Shown piece by piece: positions 9,032-16,455 of a stretch of DNA of 33,366 nucleotides. Both the position numbers and the translations under genes were made by a program. The DNA is from Treponema sp. (GTDB lineage: Bacteria > Spirochaetota > Spirochaetia > Treponematales > Treponemataceae): contig JAFZWX010000112.1 in assembly GCA_017617145.1 (NCBI GenBank), forward strand, positions 1 through 33,366, in the 5' to 3' direction. A model generated the notes under the pieces. The model had not been told where the DNA came from. It ran no database searches and saw only the letters and a list, made by a program, of their open reading frames with translations. Positions within the stretch are counted from its first letter, which is position 1; every line of letters starts with the position of its first letter.

Positions 9032-9568
9032 ATGAAAAAAACAGTTTTAGCATTATTGGCATTTTTGATTTTTAAAACTTCAGCATTTTCTATTGAAATT
9101 AAACAAGAGTTTCCAAACACAATTGTACCAATTTCTAATATTTCAATCGAAAGATTATGGCAGGCTGCAAAAGATGACAGCTCAATGGAGGATTATTATT
9201 ACCAGCAGGAAATTTACAAAATTGAAAATGAATATAAAAAAACATTATCAACAGAAATTTCTGATAAAAAAAATTTTTCAGGTGTCTGGTATTTAACCGA
9301 TTCTCAGAATCTGATTGTTAAAGAGTATAAAATCGCTCCTATTCAGTTTGAATTTTATCCAGAAGGGGTTATCTATCGTTGTCAATCATCAACTTCGTAT
9401 CTGTATGAAGTCGACAGACAATCATACCTTATAATTCCAACCTGGGATGCAGGAATGATCAGATTGTTAAAAATTTTTAATGACAAACTATATATTTACA
9501 ATCTCGATGGCGATACCTGGTATTTAGATGACATTCACAAGTCAGGAAACTATTACAAAAGGTATTAA
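9032..9568 (+). CDS. Small exported protein, candidate immunity protein for the Rhs tip
   Basis: 178 residues. The start has a clear signal peptide (MKKTVLALLAFLIFKTSAFS) with no lipobox, so the mature protein should be periplasmic or secreted. The C-terminal part (about 85-178) begins FSGVWYLTD and is rich in aromatic beta-strand segments, ending DGDTWYLDDIH, which suggests a small beta-barrel or lipocalin-like fold. I do not recognise a family. ATG 9032 lies one base after the Rhs stop codon, and its AGGAG SD is inside the last Rhs codons, so expression is coupled. A small gene directly after an Rhs tip is the standard place for an immunity gene. Export matches a target in the cell wall compartment. 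The role is inferred from position only. Confidence 0.72.
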   Translation: MKKTVLALLAFLIFKTSAFSIEIKQEFPNTIVPISNISIERLWQAAKDDSSMEDYYYQQEIYKIENEYKKTLSTEISDKKNFSGVWYLTDSQNLIVKEYKIAPIQFEFYPEGVIYRCQSSTSYLYEVDRQSYLIIPTWDAGMIRLLKIFNDKLYIYNLDGDTWYLDDIHKSGNYYKRY

Positions 9569-9581
9569 TTTTTGAACACTA

Positions 9582-10958
9582 TTAAATAACTATTCTGATT
9601 CCCGCGCCATGAGGCTCTACATTAAAGGCTTCAATGGTGGCTCCAAGGGTATCGGCAAGAGTATGAGCTATTGCCAGACCCAATCCGGAACCACCAGCGG
9701 CGCGTGAATGAGCTTCGTCTGCACGATAAAATCGTTCAAAAATATGAGGAAGAGCTTCGGGTGCAATTCCCGGGCCATTGTCAATTTCTTCTATTATAGT
9801 TTTACCTTCTTCGCATGCAGCACGCAAATTAACAACACACTCACTTTTTGCAAATTCACTTGCACCAAAAAATTTTATGCTGTTCGAAATAAGAATTGTC
9901 AGAATCTGATGCAGCATTTCACTGTCTGTAGAAAGTTCAATTTCTTCTGAACACAAAATCTCAAACCTGATTTCTTGTTGAACAGAATTGAATTCATCTG
10001 CCACTCTTTTAAACAAGGCAGCTACATTAACCATAGATAACTCGGGCTTTATTCGACCACTTTCAATTCTTGAAATCTGAAGAAGATTTTCGATAATTGC
10101 ATGCATAGAGGTTGCTTCATTTTTAATTGCATGCAGCGATTTTTCAAGTTGTTCAGGATTATCCTTACCCCAACGCAACAACAAATTTGCCTGGCCCGAA
10201 ATTACAGTTAAAGGTGTATTCAGTTCATGAGAAACATCACTTGAAAACTGACGTTCTCTGTCAAAATCGGCCTTAATTCTCGTGAACAAATCATTAAAGG
10301 CGCCAGAAAGCTCATCTATTTCATCTCCACGACCAGTAAGCGGAAGCAAATTATCAAGCTTTTCTGTAGTCATCGATTTAGCTGTTTTTGTAATCTTCAC
10401 AACCGGATTCATTGTATTTTTTGTAATAATAAACGAAACAATAAACGACAGAAGAAGAATTGGCAAAGACATAAATAAAAGTGCCATAGGCAGATTTGCA
10501 AATATTTCTGCAGTATTGTTGTTGTCCATATTGACTGCAACCGCAACTACAATCTTTCTGTCATCGAAATAATGCGCATCAGCATAATATAAAATATCAA
10601 GATCTCCATCAAAAAAGAAATCTTCTTCAAAATGACGTACCGCCTTTCCATCTGTTGTCTGTAAAAAAGGAAGGAACGGATCATTTGTTGCAAGAATATC
10701 CTGTGTTTCGGAATCATAAATAATATAAGTTATATAATAGGGAATCTCAGCACCAGAAAGATAACCAGGTGCATTCTGAAAATACAGCGCAAGAAAAACC
10801 TTTTCTTCTGCATTTTTAAGCTCTTCCGTCTGATTCAAACTGATAATTGAACGAACTGCAAGAAGAAATGCAAATGATAAAATAATGACTGCAACTGTAA
10901 GCAGGAACATAAAACGAAGAGCAAGTCTCACAGAAAAGGATTGTCTGATTTTCTTCAT
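9582..10958 (-). CDS. Sensor histidine kinase
   Basis: 458 residues. TM1 is at about 13-36, followed by a sensor domain of about 120 residues, TM2 at about 155-178 and a HAMP linker. The HisKA box is FSSDVSHELNTPLT with phospho-acceptor His244. The HATPase domain shows DNGPGIAP, a FERFYRADEAHSRA lid and the GGSGLGLAIAH G-box. This is the classical EnvZ/CusS-like layout. It autophosphorylates on His244 and passes the phosphate to the response regulator encoded just upstream on the same strand (10-base gap). No strong SD precedes ATG 10958, so coupling to the regulator gene is likely. The signal is unknown; the neighbouring exported and carbohydrate-binding genes suggest an envelope or polysaccharide cue. 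Confidence 0.95.
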   Translation of the reverse strand: MKKIRQSFSVRLALRFMFLLTVAVIILSFAFLLAVRSIISLNQTEELKNAEEKVFLALYFQNAPGYLSGAEIPYYITYIIYDSETQDILATNDPFLPFLQTTDGKAVRHFEEDFFFDGDLDILYYADAHYFDDRKIVVAVAVNMDNNNTAEIFANLPMALLFMSLPILLLSFIVSFIITKNTMNPVVKITKTAKSMTTEKLDNLLPLTGRGDEIDELSGAFNDLFTRIKADFDRERQFSSDVSHELNTPLTVISGQANLLLRWGKDNPEQLEKSLHAIKNEATSMHAIIENLLQISRIESGRIKPELSMVNVAALFKRVADEFNSVQQEIRFEILCSEEIELSTDSEMLHQILTILISNSIKFFGASEFAKSECVVNLRAACEEGKTIIEEIDNGPGIAPEALPHIFERFYRADEAHSRAAGGSGLGLAIAHTLADTLGATIEAFNVEPHGAGIRIVI

Positions 10959-10968
10959 GAGCAGCGCC

Positions 10969-11664
10969 CTACCCCATCATGTAACCGGCACCACGAACAG
11001 TTTTGATATATTCTTCTTTTGAAAATTCCGAAATTTTCTGGCGCAAATATCCTACATAAACATCAATTGTGTTTTCATCAATAAAATGATCCTTGCCCCA
11101 GATTTCATCTATAATATTTGAACGTGAAAGAACCTTACCTAAGTTTTCTACAAGAAGCTTAAGCAGCATAAACTCGGTTTTTGAAAGAGGAACCTCGGTT
11201 TCGGTATTATCAGCGCCGGCTCCACTACCCTTCATGCTAAAACTCATACGGTCTACATTCAAGACAAGATCTTTATAATTAAGTGCACTTGTCTGTGGTT
11301 TTGTAAAACTAACTCGTCTGAACAACGCATTTATTCGGGCCAGCAGCTCTTCAATTTCAAAAGGCTTTGGAATATAGTCATCGGCACCAAGATTAAGCCC
11401 GTTAATTTTATCGATTGTTTCACCACGGGCAGTCTCAAGAATAATCGGAACAGTAGAAACAGCACGAATTCGTCTAAGAACTTCAAGACCATTTAATTCC
11501 GGAAGCATTATATCAAGAAGAATTAAATCTGGTTTTTCGCTTTCAAACATTTCTAAGCCCTTACGACCTGTTTCTGCAAGACAAGTTGTATAGCCTTCAT
11601 GTTCAAGTTCTGGAACAATAAAATCAGAAATACCTTTGTCGTCTTCTACAATAAGAATTTTCAT
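10969..11664 (-). CDS. OmpR/PhoB-type response regulator
   Basis: 231 residues. The receiver domain (1-118) has the acidic pair at residues 8-9, phospho-acceptor Asp51 (LILLDIMLPELNG) and the conserved Lys in DDYIPKPF. The winged-helix DNA-binding domain (about 130-231) carries LSKTEFMLLKLLVENLGKVL and ends IDVYVGYLRQKI..IKTVRGAGYMM, standard for the family. It starts one base after the stop of the Pro-rich exported gene (TAATATG) and ends 10 bases before the kinase, giving a three-gene operon. It is the likely DNA-binding partner for the direct repeat at 12373-12399 and so may control its own operon and the divergent carbohydrate-binding lipoprotein gene (inference). Confidence 0.96.
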   Translation of the reverse strand: MKILIVEDDKGISDFIVPELEHEGYTTCLAETGRKGLEMFESEKPDLILLDIMLPELNGLEVLRRIRAVSTVPIILETARGETIDKINGLNLGADDYIPKPFEIEELLARINALFRRVSFTKPQTSALNYKDLVLNVDRMSFSMKGSGAGADNTETEVPLSKTEFMLLKLLVENLGKVLSRSNIIDEIWGKDHFIDENTIDVYVGYLRQKISEFSKEEYIKTVRGAGYMMG

Positions 11665-11665
11665 A

Positions 11666-12316
11666 TTAGTCTTCTACCTTTGCAATTATTTCTACAGGTT
11701 CAAGCTCTGCACCGCTAAAAGTACTCACATCCTGTACTGTAACACGGAATTCTTCATCGTCCTGAGGAATAACTACTCTTATTGTATCACCCTTTTTGTT
11801 AAAAGAAAATCTTATATTGGCAGGAAGTTCAGTATCATCAATTAAAAATGATTCGTTTTTAACGGAACGTGGATTTACACTCTGATTAAAGACTATCATC
11901 AGAATAATTTCTCCATTTTCACCACGCATACACCGTATAAAATTTACCTTTAATGGAAGTTCTTCGGAATAAGTTCTGTTTCCTCTATAATAAAAAATCT
12001 TATCGGCATCTTTTGGAGGAAGCGGCGGCGGAGGTGCTATTGGTTCTTCACCTTCCGGTAACTCTGGATTTTGATTATCGGGATTCGGATTTTCCGGTTT
12101 ATTATTTTCCTGATTAAAATCTTCTGGTGGTTGTGGAGGCTCTGGAAATTCCGGCTGTCCATTTTCTGATGCAGAAAAACCTTCCTCGTGCATTTCCTGG
12201 TCGGGCGGGAAAGGAGGGAACCCATCAGGACCAGGAAGTGCAGAAGAAGCCGCGTACATCACGGAGAAAAAAAGAGAAAAACTTATACACAAAAATCCTC
12301 TTTTGCTGCATCTCAT
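11666..12316 (-). CDS. Pro-rich exported protein of the two-component operon
   Basis: 216 residues from ATG 12316, which gives a good signal peptide (MRCSKRGFLCISFSLFFSVM, cleavage after YAA). An in-frame TTG at 12340 would add eight residues in front of the signal and is less likely; neither start has a clear SD. Residues about 27-110 are a Pro/Glu/Asn-rich region (FPPFPPDQ, FPEPPQPPEDF, PPPPLPPK). The C-terminal 105 residues look globular and beta-rich (MIVFNQSVNPRSV, FRVTVQDV), resembling an Ig-like SbsA-type domain (tentative). The PEPPEGF-like Pro-rich motif is echoed in the tail of the divergent gene product at 12532-14769. That suggests the two exported proteins share an interaction or surface environment. 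No known enzymatic motif is visible. Confidence 0.78.
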   Translation of the reverse strand: MRCSKRGFLCISFSLFFSVMYAASSALPGPDGFPPFPPDQEMHEEGFSASENGQPEFPEPPQPPEDFNQENNKPENPNPDNQNPELPEGEEPIAPPPPLPPKDADKIFYYRGNRTYSEELPLKVNFIRCMRGENGEIILMIVFNQSVNPRSVKNESFLIDDTELPANIRFSFNKKGDTIRVVIPQDDEEFRVTVQDVSTFSGAELEPVEIIAKVED

Positions 12317-12372
12317 GATTTGAATAATACAGCATGTCAAACAAAAAAGAATGAGAAAATGACGAATTTTTC

Positions 12373-12399
12373 CTAAGAGTTTTCTTAGATTACTCTTAA
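12373..12399. promoter_or_regulatory. Candidate operator for the OmpR-type regulator
   Basis: In the 190-base divergent spacer, TCTTAG (12383-12388) and TCTTAA (12394-12399) form a direct repeat with 11-base spacing, and CTAAGA just before them makes a dyad with the first copy (CTAAGAGTTTTCTTAG). Direct hexamers about 11 bases apart are typical of OmpR/PhoB family sites. No convincing -35/-10 pair was seen. Assignment is by pattern and position only. Confidence 0.4.
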
Positions 12400-12531
12400 T
12401 GCGATTTAAAGATTTTTAGTCGAAAAAATATTAGATTCTAATTCAGATGAAATGCGGAACGGACTGATATCACTGTAAAACATTTCTTCTAATACAAAGG
12501 TTACAAAAGCAATAGTGACGAAGGTTTTACT

Positions 12532-14769
12532 ATGAAAAAAAATATTTTTACTTTATTAGCAGCACTTGTTATTTTTGCAGGTTGTTCAAACGGATTTATT
12601 TCGTGTGCCGATAACAAAAATACATCTACTGCACAAAACACAAATCAACCGGGACAATTTGACGGACAAGGCGGCCCAGGCATTCAAGGTGGTCCAGGCG
12701 GCTTTGGAGGATTTGGTCAAGGTGGTCCGGGTGGTTTTGGCCAGAGTGTTGTAATTACTGATGATGGAAGTACAACAAATTATATTGATACAACAACAGC
12801 AACTGCTACTGGAGTTGTAAAAGATGATTTATATGAAAACTTTGTTGCTGATGGAACGGTATATATCAGCTTTGATGGTACTAATGTAACAGCAAATATT
12901 GAAGGAAAAGATGCTATTACAGTTTCAGATGAAGAACAATCTCTTGGAAAGATTTCTGATACAAAAGTGACTGTGATTCTTTCACAAAATACAATTGAAG
13001 ATGAAGCTAATGATATTGATGAAGCTTCAAATGGTGTAATTATCCAATATAAAGGTGAAGGAAAAATTAAATATGTTCTTTCCGGTAATTACACAGGCAC
13101 AGTTTTCATCAAGAACAAGAAAGCTGACTCCGCAGTTGTTCTGAACAATGTAAACATCACAAGCGACAGTGGTGCAGGCCCGGTTCTTCGGTTCAGTTCA
13201 GAAAAACGAACCTTTATTGTAGTTCCAGCCGGTACAACAAATACCCTTAAAGATACACGTTTACTAAACCAGAGCAGCACAATGTATGATGATAAAAAAG
13301 GTTCTGTTTACTCAAAAGGAACTTTGATTTTTACAGGCGCAGAATCTTCTACTAAAGAAGGCGGAACCCTTAATATTGTAAACGCCGGTTACAAACATGC
13401 AGTTTACACAAAGGATTATGTTCGTGTAGCAAATCTTACCTTAAATATAACAGTGGAAGGTGAAACCGGACGTGACTGTATCCGTGCTCTTAATGCAGTA
13501 ATCATTGACAGCGGAAACCTGAACCTTAAAGCAAACGGAACTATTACAGATGATGAAAGTAACGGTATTCGTGTAGACGGCGAAGATGCAGATGACGACG
13601 ACATGACAGTTGAATACACAGCAGGTGCCGGATTTATTATTATCAACGGCGGAAACATAAACATTGAAACTGTTGCAAAGGGAATTACCGCTCACTGGAA
13701 AAAAGCTAAATCTGTAATTGAAAACGAAAGCTACACAGCAACTGCTAACAATTCAATTCTGTGCAAATCGCTTCTTAAGGACACTACGGCAACTACACCA
13801 GATCCTTACGTAGAAATAAACGGTGGGAACATCAACATTACAACAACAGGCGAACCATACGAAGGACAGACCGATGATGACCCAAGCTGTTCTCCGGAAG
13901 GAATTGAAGCAAAAGCAAAACTTACAATCAATGCCGGAACAATTACCCTTAACTGTACAGACGATGCAATTAATGCAGGCGGAGACATTACAATAAACGG
14001 TGGTGCAGTTTACGCTTACAGTTCAAAGAACGATGCAATCGATTCAAACGGTACAAACGGAATTACAATCAACGGTGGTGTTGTTGTAGCACTTGGACTT
14101 ACAACTCCTGAATGTGCCTTTGACTGCGACATGAGTCCATTCACAGTAAACGGAGGAACTCTTATAGGTCTTGGAACAGGTAACTACACTGCCCCAACAA
14201 GTGGCAAGCAGAGTACAGTTGTTCTTGGTGCAAGCAGCGTTGGTTCTGCAAACACAAGCTTTGCTGTAGTAGACGGCAGCGGAAACCCTGTATTTGTATA
14301 CACCCTCCCGGCAGGAACTGGTGATGTAATAATTCTTTCTTCACCACAAATTAAAGCCGGAACTACTTATACTGTAAAAACAGGCGTAACTGTAAAAGAA
14401 GGAACCGGTACACGCTTCCACAACCTTTATACAACAATGCCGACAATCAGTGGCGGAACAAGCTCGCTCACCGATGTTTCTACTTCAAGCTCAAGCATGG
14501 TTTACACCGATTCTAATGCAGGCAACGGTTTTGGTGCCGGAGGATTTGGCGGCTTCCCAGGTGGACAAGGCGATTTTGGAGGTCCAAACACTAACTTCAC
14601 CGGCGACAGAAGTGCCTTTGAAAACGGCAACATGCCTGAACCACCAGAAGGCTTTGGAAACTTTAATGGCCAGATGCCGGAAGGTATGACCCCTCCAGAT
14701 GGTTTTAATGGCGGTCGAGGAAACGGTCAAAGACCAGATGGAAACTTTAAGGGGGGTAAAAAGAACTAA
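12532..14769 (+). CDS. Cthe_2159-like carbohydrate-binding lipoprotein
   Basis: 745 residues. Lipoprotein signal with lipobox IFAGC (Cys18). Residues about 40-70 and the last about 75 are Gly/Pro-rich (GGPGGFGGFGQGG; PEPPEGFGNFNG). The middle is a long parallel beta-helix-like region with recurring INGG turns (IIINGGNINIET, VEINGGNINITT, ITINGGAVYAYSS, ITINGGVVVALG) and acidic stretches (DGEDADDDDM) fit for calcium. This matches the Cthe_2159 family (Pfam PF14262), a beta-helix known to bind cellulose and acidic polysaccharides. Likely an outer-surface glycan-binding protein for plant fibre or pectin. A GAAGG SD precedes ATG 12532. Probably regulated by the divergent two-component operon. Confidence 0.85.
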   Translation: MKKNIFTLLAALVIFAGCSNGFISCADNKNTSTAQNTNQPGQFDGQGGPGIQGGPGGFGGFGQGGPGGFGQSVVITDDGSTTNYIDTTTATATGVVKDDLYENFVADGTVYISFDGTNVTANIEGKDAITVSDEEQSLGKISDTKVTVILSQNTIEDEANDIDEASNGVIIQYKGEGKIKYVLSGNYTGTVFIKNKKADSAVVLNNVNITSDSGAGPVLRFSSEKRTFIVVPAGTTNTLKDTRLLNQSSTMYDDKKGSVYSKGTLIFTGAESSTKEGGTLNIVNAGYKHAVYTKDYVRVANLTLNITVEGETGRDCIRALNAVIIDSGNLNLKANGTITDDESNGIRVDGEDADDDDMTVEYTAGAGFIIINGGNINIETVAKGITAHWKKAKSVIENESYTATANNSILCKSLLKDTTATTPDPYVEINGGNINITTTGEPYEGQTDDDPSCSPEGIEAKAKLTINAGTITLNCTDDAINAGGDITINGGAVYAYSSKNDAIDSNGTNGITINGGVVVALGLTTPECAFDCDMSPFTVNGGTLIGLGTGNYTAPTSGKQSTVVLGASSVGSANTSFAVVDGSGNPVFVYTLPAGTGDVIILSSPQIKAGTTYTVKTGVTVKEGTGTRFHNLYTTMPTISGGTSSLTDVSTSSSSMVYTDSNAGNGFGAGGFGGFPGGQGDFGGPNTNFTGDRSAFENGNMPEPPEGFGNFNGQMPEGMTPPDGFNGGRGNGQRPDGNFKGGKKN

Positions 14770-14775
14770 GAATTA

Positions 14776-14807
14776 TTGGGGTCCCTGAGGCTCTCGAAGG
14801 GCCCCAA
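14776..14807. repeat. Dispersed palindrome, type B, between convergent genes
   Basis: TTGGGG (14776-14781) pairs with CCCCAA (14802-14807), with an inner CCCT/AGGG stem and one bulged T. The core (CCCTGAGGCTCTCGAAGGG) resembles a small palindrome family of the form CCCTGAGCxTGTCGAAGGG reported from many bacterial groups. Bases 14815-14826 carry part of a type A repeat (TGTCATTGTCGG). It may help end transcription from both sides, but no T-run follows. Confidence 0.65.
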
Positions 14808-14827
14808 CAATCCATGTCATTGTCGGC

Positions 14828-16312
14828 TTACTTAAACACAATCTTTATAAAATCATTAAACCCTTTATACCAAACCGGAAAGTCATGGGTACCACCTGGG
14901 TAAACATAAGAACTAAAGTTTGAAACCCTGTTCCATTCCTTCATAGCTTGAACATAGCTTGGGAAAGTTCCGTAAACAAGATTATCAGCATCACCACAAA
15001 TCATATAAAGATTATTAATCTTAAGACCATTAAATGCAGCATTTCCATCTACACCGGCAATAAAATCTTGTGCAGAACCAAACATTGCCCCGGAAAAACC
15101 AGCAAAATTGCTTATAAGGTCAAGACACTGGGCAATACCAATTGTAAAGGTTTGGCCTCCACCCATAGAAAGTCCTGCCATTGCAACATTTTCACGACCA
15201 TCTGCGGCATTAAAATTTTCTCTTATGTATGGAAGAAGATCATTCCTTAATTCACCGCCAAAGTAGTTATAGCCTGTAAAACTGTTTCCAGAACCATTAG
15301 GTCCCCAGCTCTTATCTGCAACACCTGTAGCACAAACAAGAATAAACTTCTTTACTTCTCCATTTGCCATTCCACGGTCCATATAACCTTTGATTTTTCC
15401 ACCACGTCCTTCATTTGTAAGTCCCCAGGTATTTTCATTCTGCCCAAATCCATGAAGCAGAATAAATACAGGATACTTTGTAGATTTATCATTTGCATCA
15501 TAACCGGCAGGAAGATAAACCCAGGCATGCTTATTGTAACGGTCACTGTCTTTTACCTTATCTTCTGCAACGCTGTAATCTCTTGTAGGATAATTAATTT
15601 CTACGACAGTTCCGCGCTGGGCGGCAGTCAAACCATCATCAAAAGGCTTATCTTCTGAGGCACCTGCTTTTGCATTAAACTTAACACTCTTCAAAGTAAC
15701 CTTAAGCTGATCTCCGTCAGAGTTACCACGCTGATAATCATTAAACTTAATTGCAAAAGCCATAACCGCATCCTGATCAGAGCTTGCAATTACTTTATCT
15801 GCAAAGCTTGCAGGAATTTTTATTGTATGCTTAAGAGTTCCCGAAAGCTCTTTTGAATCAAAATATTCAAGGTCTTCAAAACCACCAAACAAGCCGGTTG
15901 AATCCCAGGGAAGCATTCTCATACAAAAGCCAGGATTTTTAGCACCGGTTTTCCATTTACCTTCAACAGGTGCATAATCAAGCTCAAGCTCTATAGAATC
16001 ATAATTGGCAATATTGATTTCTGATTTGTCTGATTTTACATAAAAGGCAACGCCACCACCTGCCCCACCAGCTGCAGTTGCAACCCATGAAACAGAACCA
16101 TCTGCCTCAGTTACAACCTGCTGGGCTACAGAGCCTTTTTCAAAAATTGTAAAAGCTTCAGTTTTGTCGCGCAAGGTTATACCACAGTTAGAAGCAGCCT
16201 GTTCTGCCTTTTGTGCTTCAGGCTCCTGTTGATTTTTTACTTTTGTACATGCACAAAGAGACAGAAGCAGTACTGTTACAAATGTCGTAAAAATAATTTT
16301 TGTTTTTAACAC
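14828..16312 (-). CDS. Esterase lipoprotein (feruloyl/acetyl-xylan esterase type) with N-terminal carbohydrate-binding-like domain
   Basis: 494 residues from a GTG start, fixed by AGGAGG five bases upstream (16318-16323). Lipoprotein signal with lipobox LCAC (Cys22). Residues about 40-210 form a beta-sandwich-like domain similar to carbohydrate-binding modules. The alpha/beta hydrolase domain (about 235-494) has VFILLHGFGQNENTW, nucleophile Ser382 in GLSMGGGQ, an acid near Asp441/443 (ICGDADN) and His476 (GGTHDFPVW). This layout is that of CE1-type feruloyl and acetyl-xylan esterases, which remove ester decorations from xylan. The product would be tethered in the envelope and fits a fibre-using gut treponeme together with the carbohydrate-binding protein at 12532-14769. 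The exact ester substrate cannot be told. Confidence 0.87.
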   Translation of the reverse strand: MLKTKIIFTTFVTVLLLSLCACTKVKNQQEPEAQKAEQAASNCGITLRDKTEAFTIFEKGSVAQQVVTEADGSVSWVATAAGGAGGGVAFYVKSDKSEINIANYDSIELELDYAPVEGKWKTGAKNPGFCMRMLPWDSTGLFGGFEDLEYFDSKELSGTLKHTIKIPASFADKVIASSDQDAVMAFAIKFNDYQRGNSDGDQLKVTLKSVKFNAKAGASEDKPFDDGLTAAQRGTVVEINYPTRDYSVAEDKVKDSDRYNKHAWVYLPAGYDANDKSTKYPVFILLHGFGQNENTWGLTNEGRGGKIKGYMDRGMANGEVKKFILVCATGVADKSWGPNGSGNSFTGYNYFGGELRNDLLPYIRENFNAADGRENVAMAGLSMGGGQTFTIGIAQCLDLISNFAGFSGAMFGSAQDFIAGVDGNAAFNGLKINNLYMICGDADNLVYGTFPSYVQAMKEWNRVSNFSSYVYPGGTHDFPVWYKGFNDFIKIVFK

Positions 16313-16328
16313 TTTTTCCTCCTGAAAG

Positions 16329-16351
16329 ATTCCCGGGTCAAGCCCGAGAAT
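16329..16351. repeat. Dispersed palindrome, type A, in the esterase leader
   Basis: On the - strand it reads ATTCTCGGG, CTTGA loop, CCCGGGAAT: a 9-bp stem with one mismatch. It lies six bases upstream of the esterase SD, so it would form a hairpin in the leader mRNA if transcription starts upstream. The same unit recurs at 16430-16452 and 21537-21559. Confidence 0.8.
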
Positions 16352-16358
16352 GACATAG

Positions 16359-16388
16359 AAAAAAAGCGTGCGCTTTTATACGCACGCT
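16359..16388 (-). terminator. Rho-independent terminator downstream of transketolase
   Basis: On the - strand: AGCGTGCG, loop TATAAAAG, CGCACGCT, followed by a run of T (7 in total from the stem end). A further CATAGA/TCTATG pairing flanks the stem. It lies about 70 bases after the tkt stop and 47 bases before the esterase start, so it separates the two transcription units. Confidence 0.85.
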
Positions 16389-16399
16389 TCTATGACACT

Positions 16400-16424
16400 G
16401 GGTTCCTAAGCCTATCAAAGGACC
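16400..16424. repeat. Degenerate type B palindrome
   Basis: GGGTTCCTAAGCCTATCAAAGGACC matches the layout of the 14776-14807 element (GG-TCCCT...AAGGGCC) with several changes. It directly precedes the type A repeat at 16430-16452, the same B-then-A order as near 14776-14826. Confidence 0.5.
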
Positions 16425-16429
16425 TTGTC

Positions 16430-16452
16430 ATTGTCGGGCTTGACCCGACAAT
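16430..16452. repeat. Dispersed palindrome, type A, three bases after the tkt stop
   Basis: ATTGTCGGG, CTTGA loop, CCCGACAAT: a perfect 9-bp stem. Compared with the 21537-21559 copy the stem carries a compensating change (TTGTC/GACAA instead of TTCTC/GAGAA), so the pairing has been kept. In the tkt mRNA it would form a hairpin right after the stop codon. Confidence 0.85.
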
Positions 16453-16455
16453 CCA

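Noticed and set aside
12317..12340. TTGACA on the - strand at 12335-12340 as a -35 box or TTG start for the Pro-rich gene
   Set aside because: No -10 hexamer at 16-18 bases, and starting at the TTG adds residues before a good signal peptide that begins at ATG 12316.
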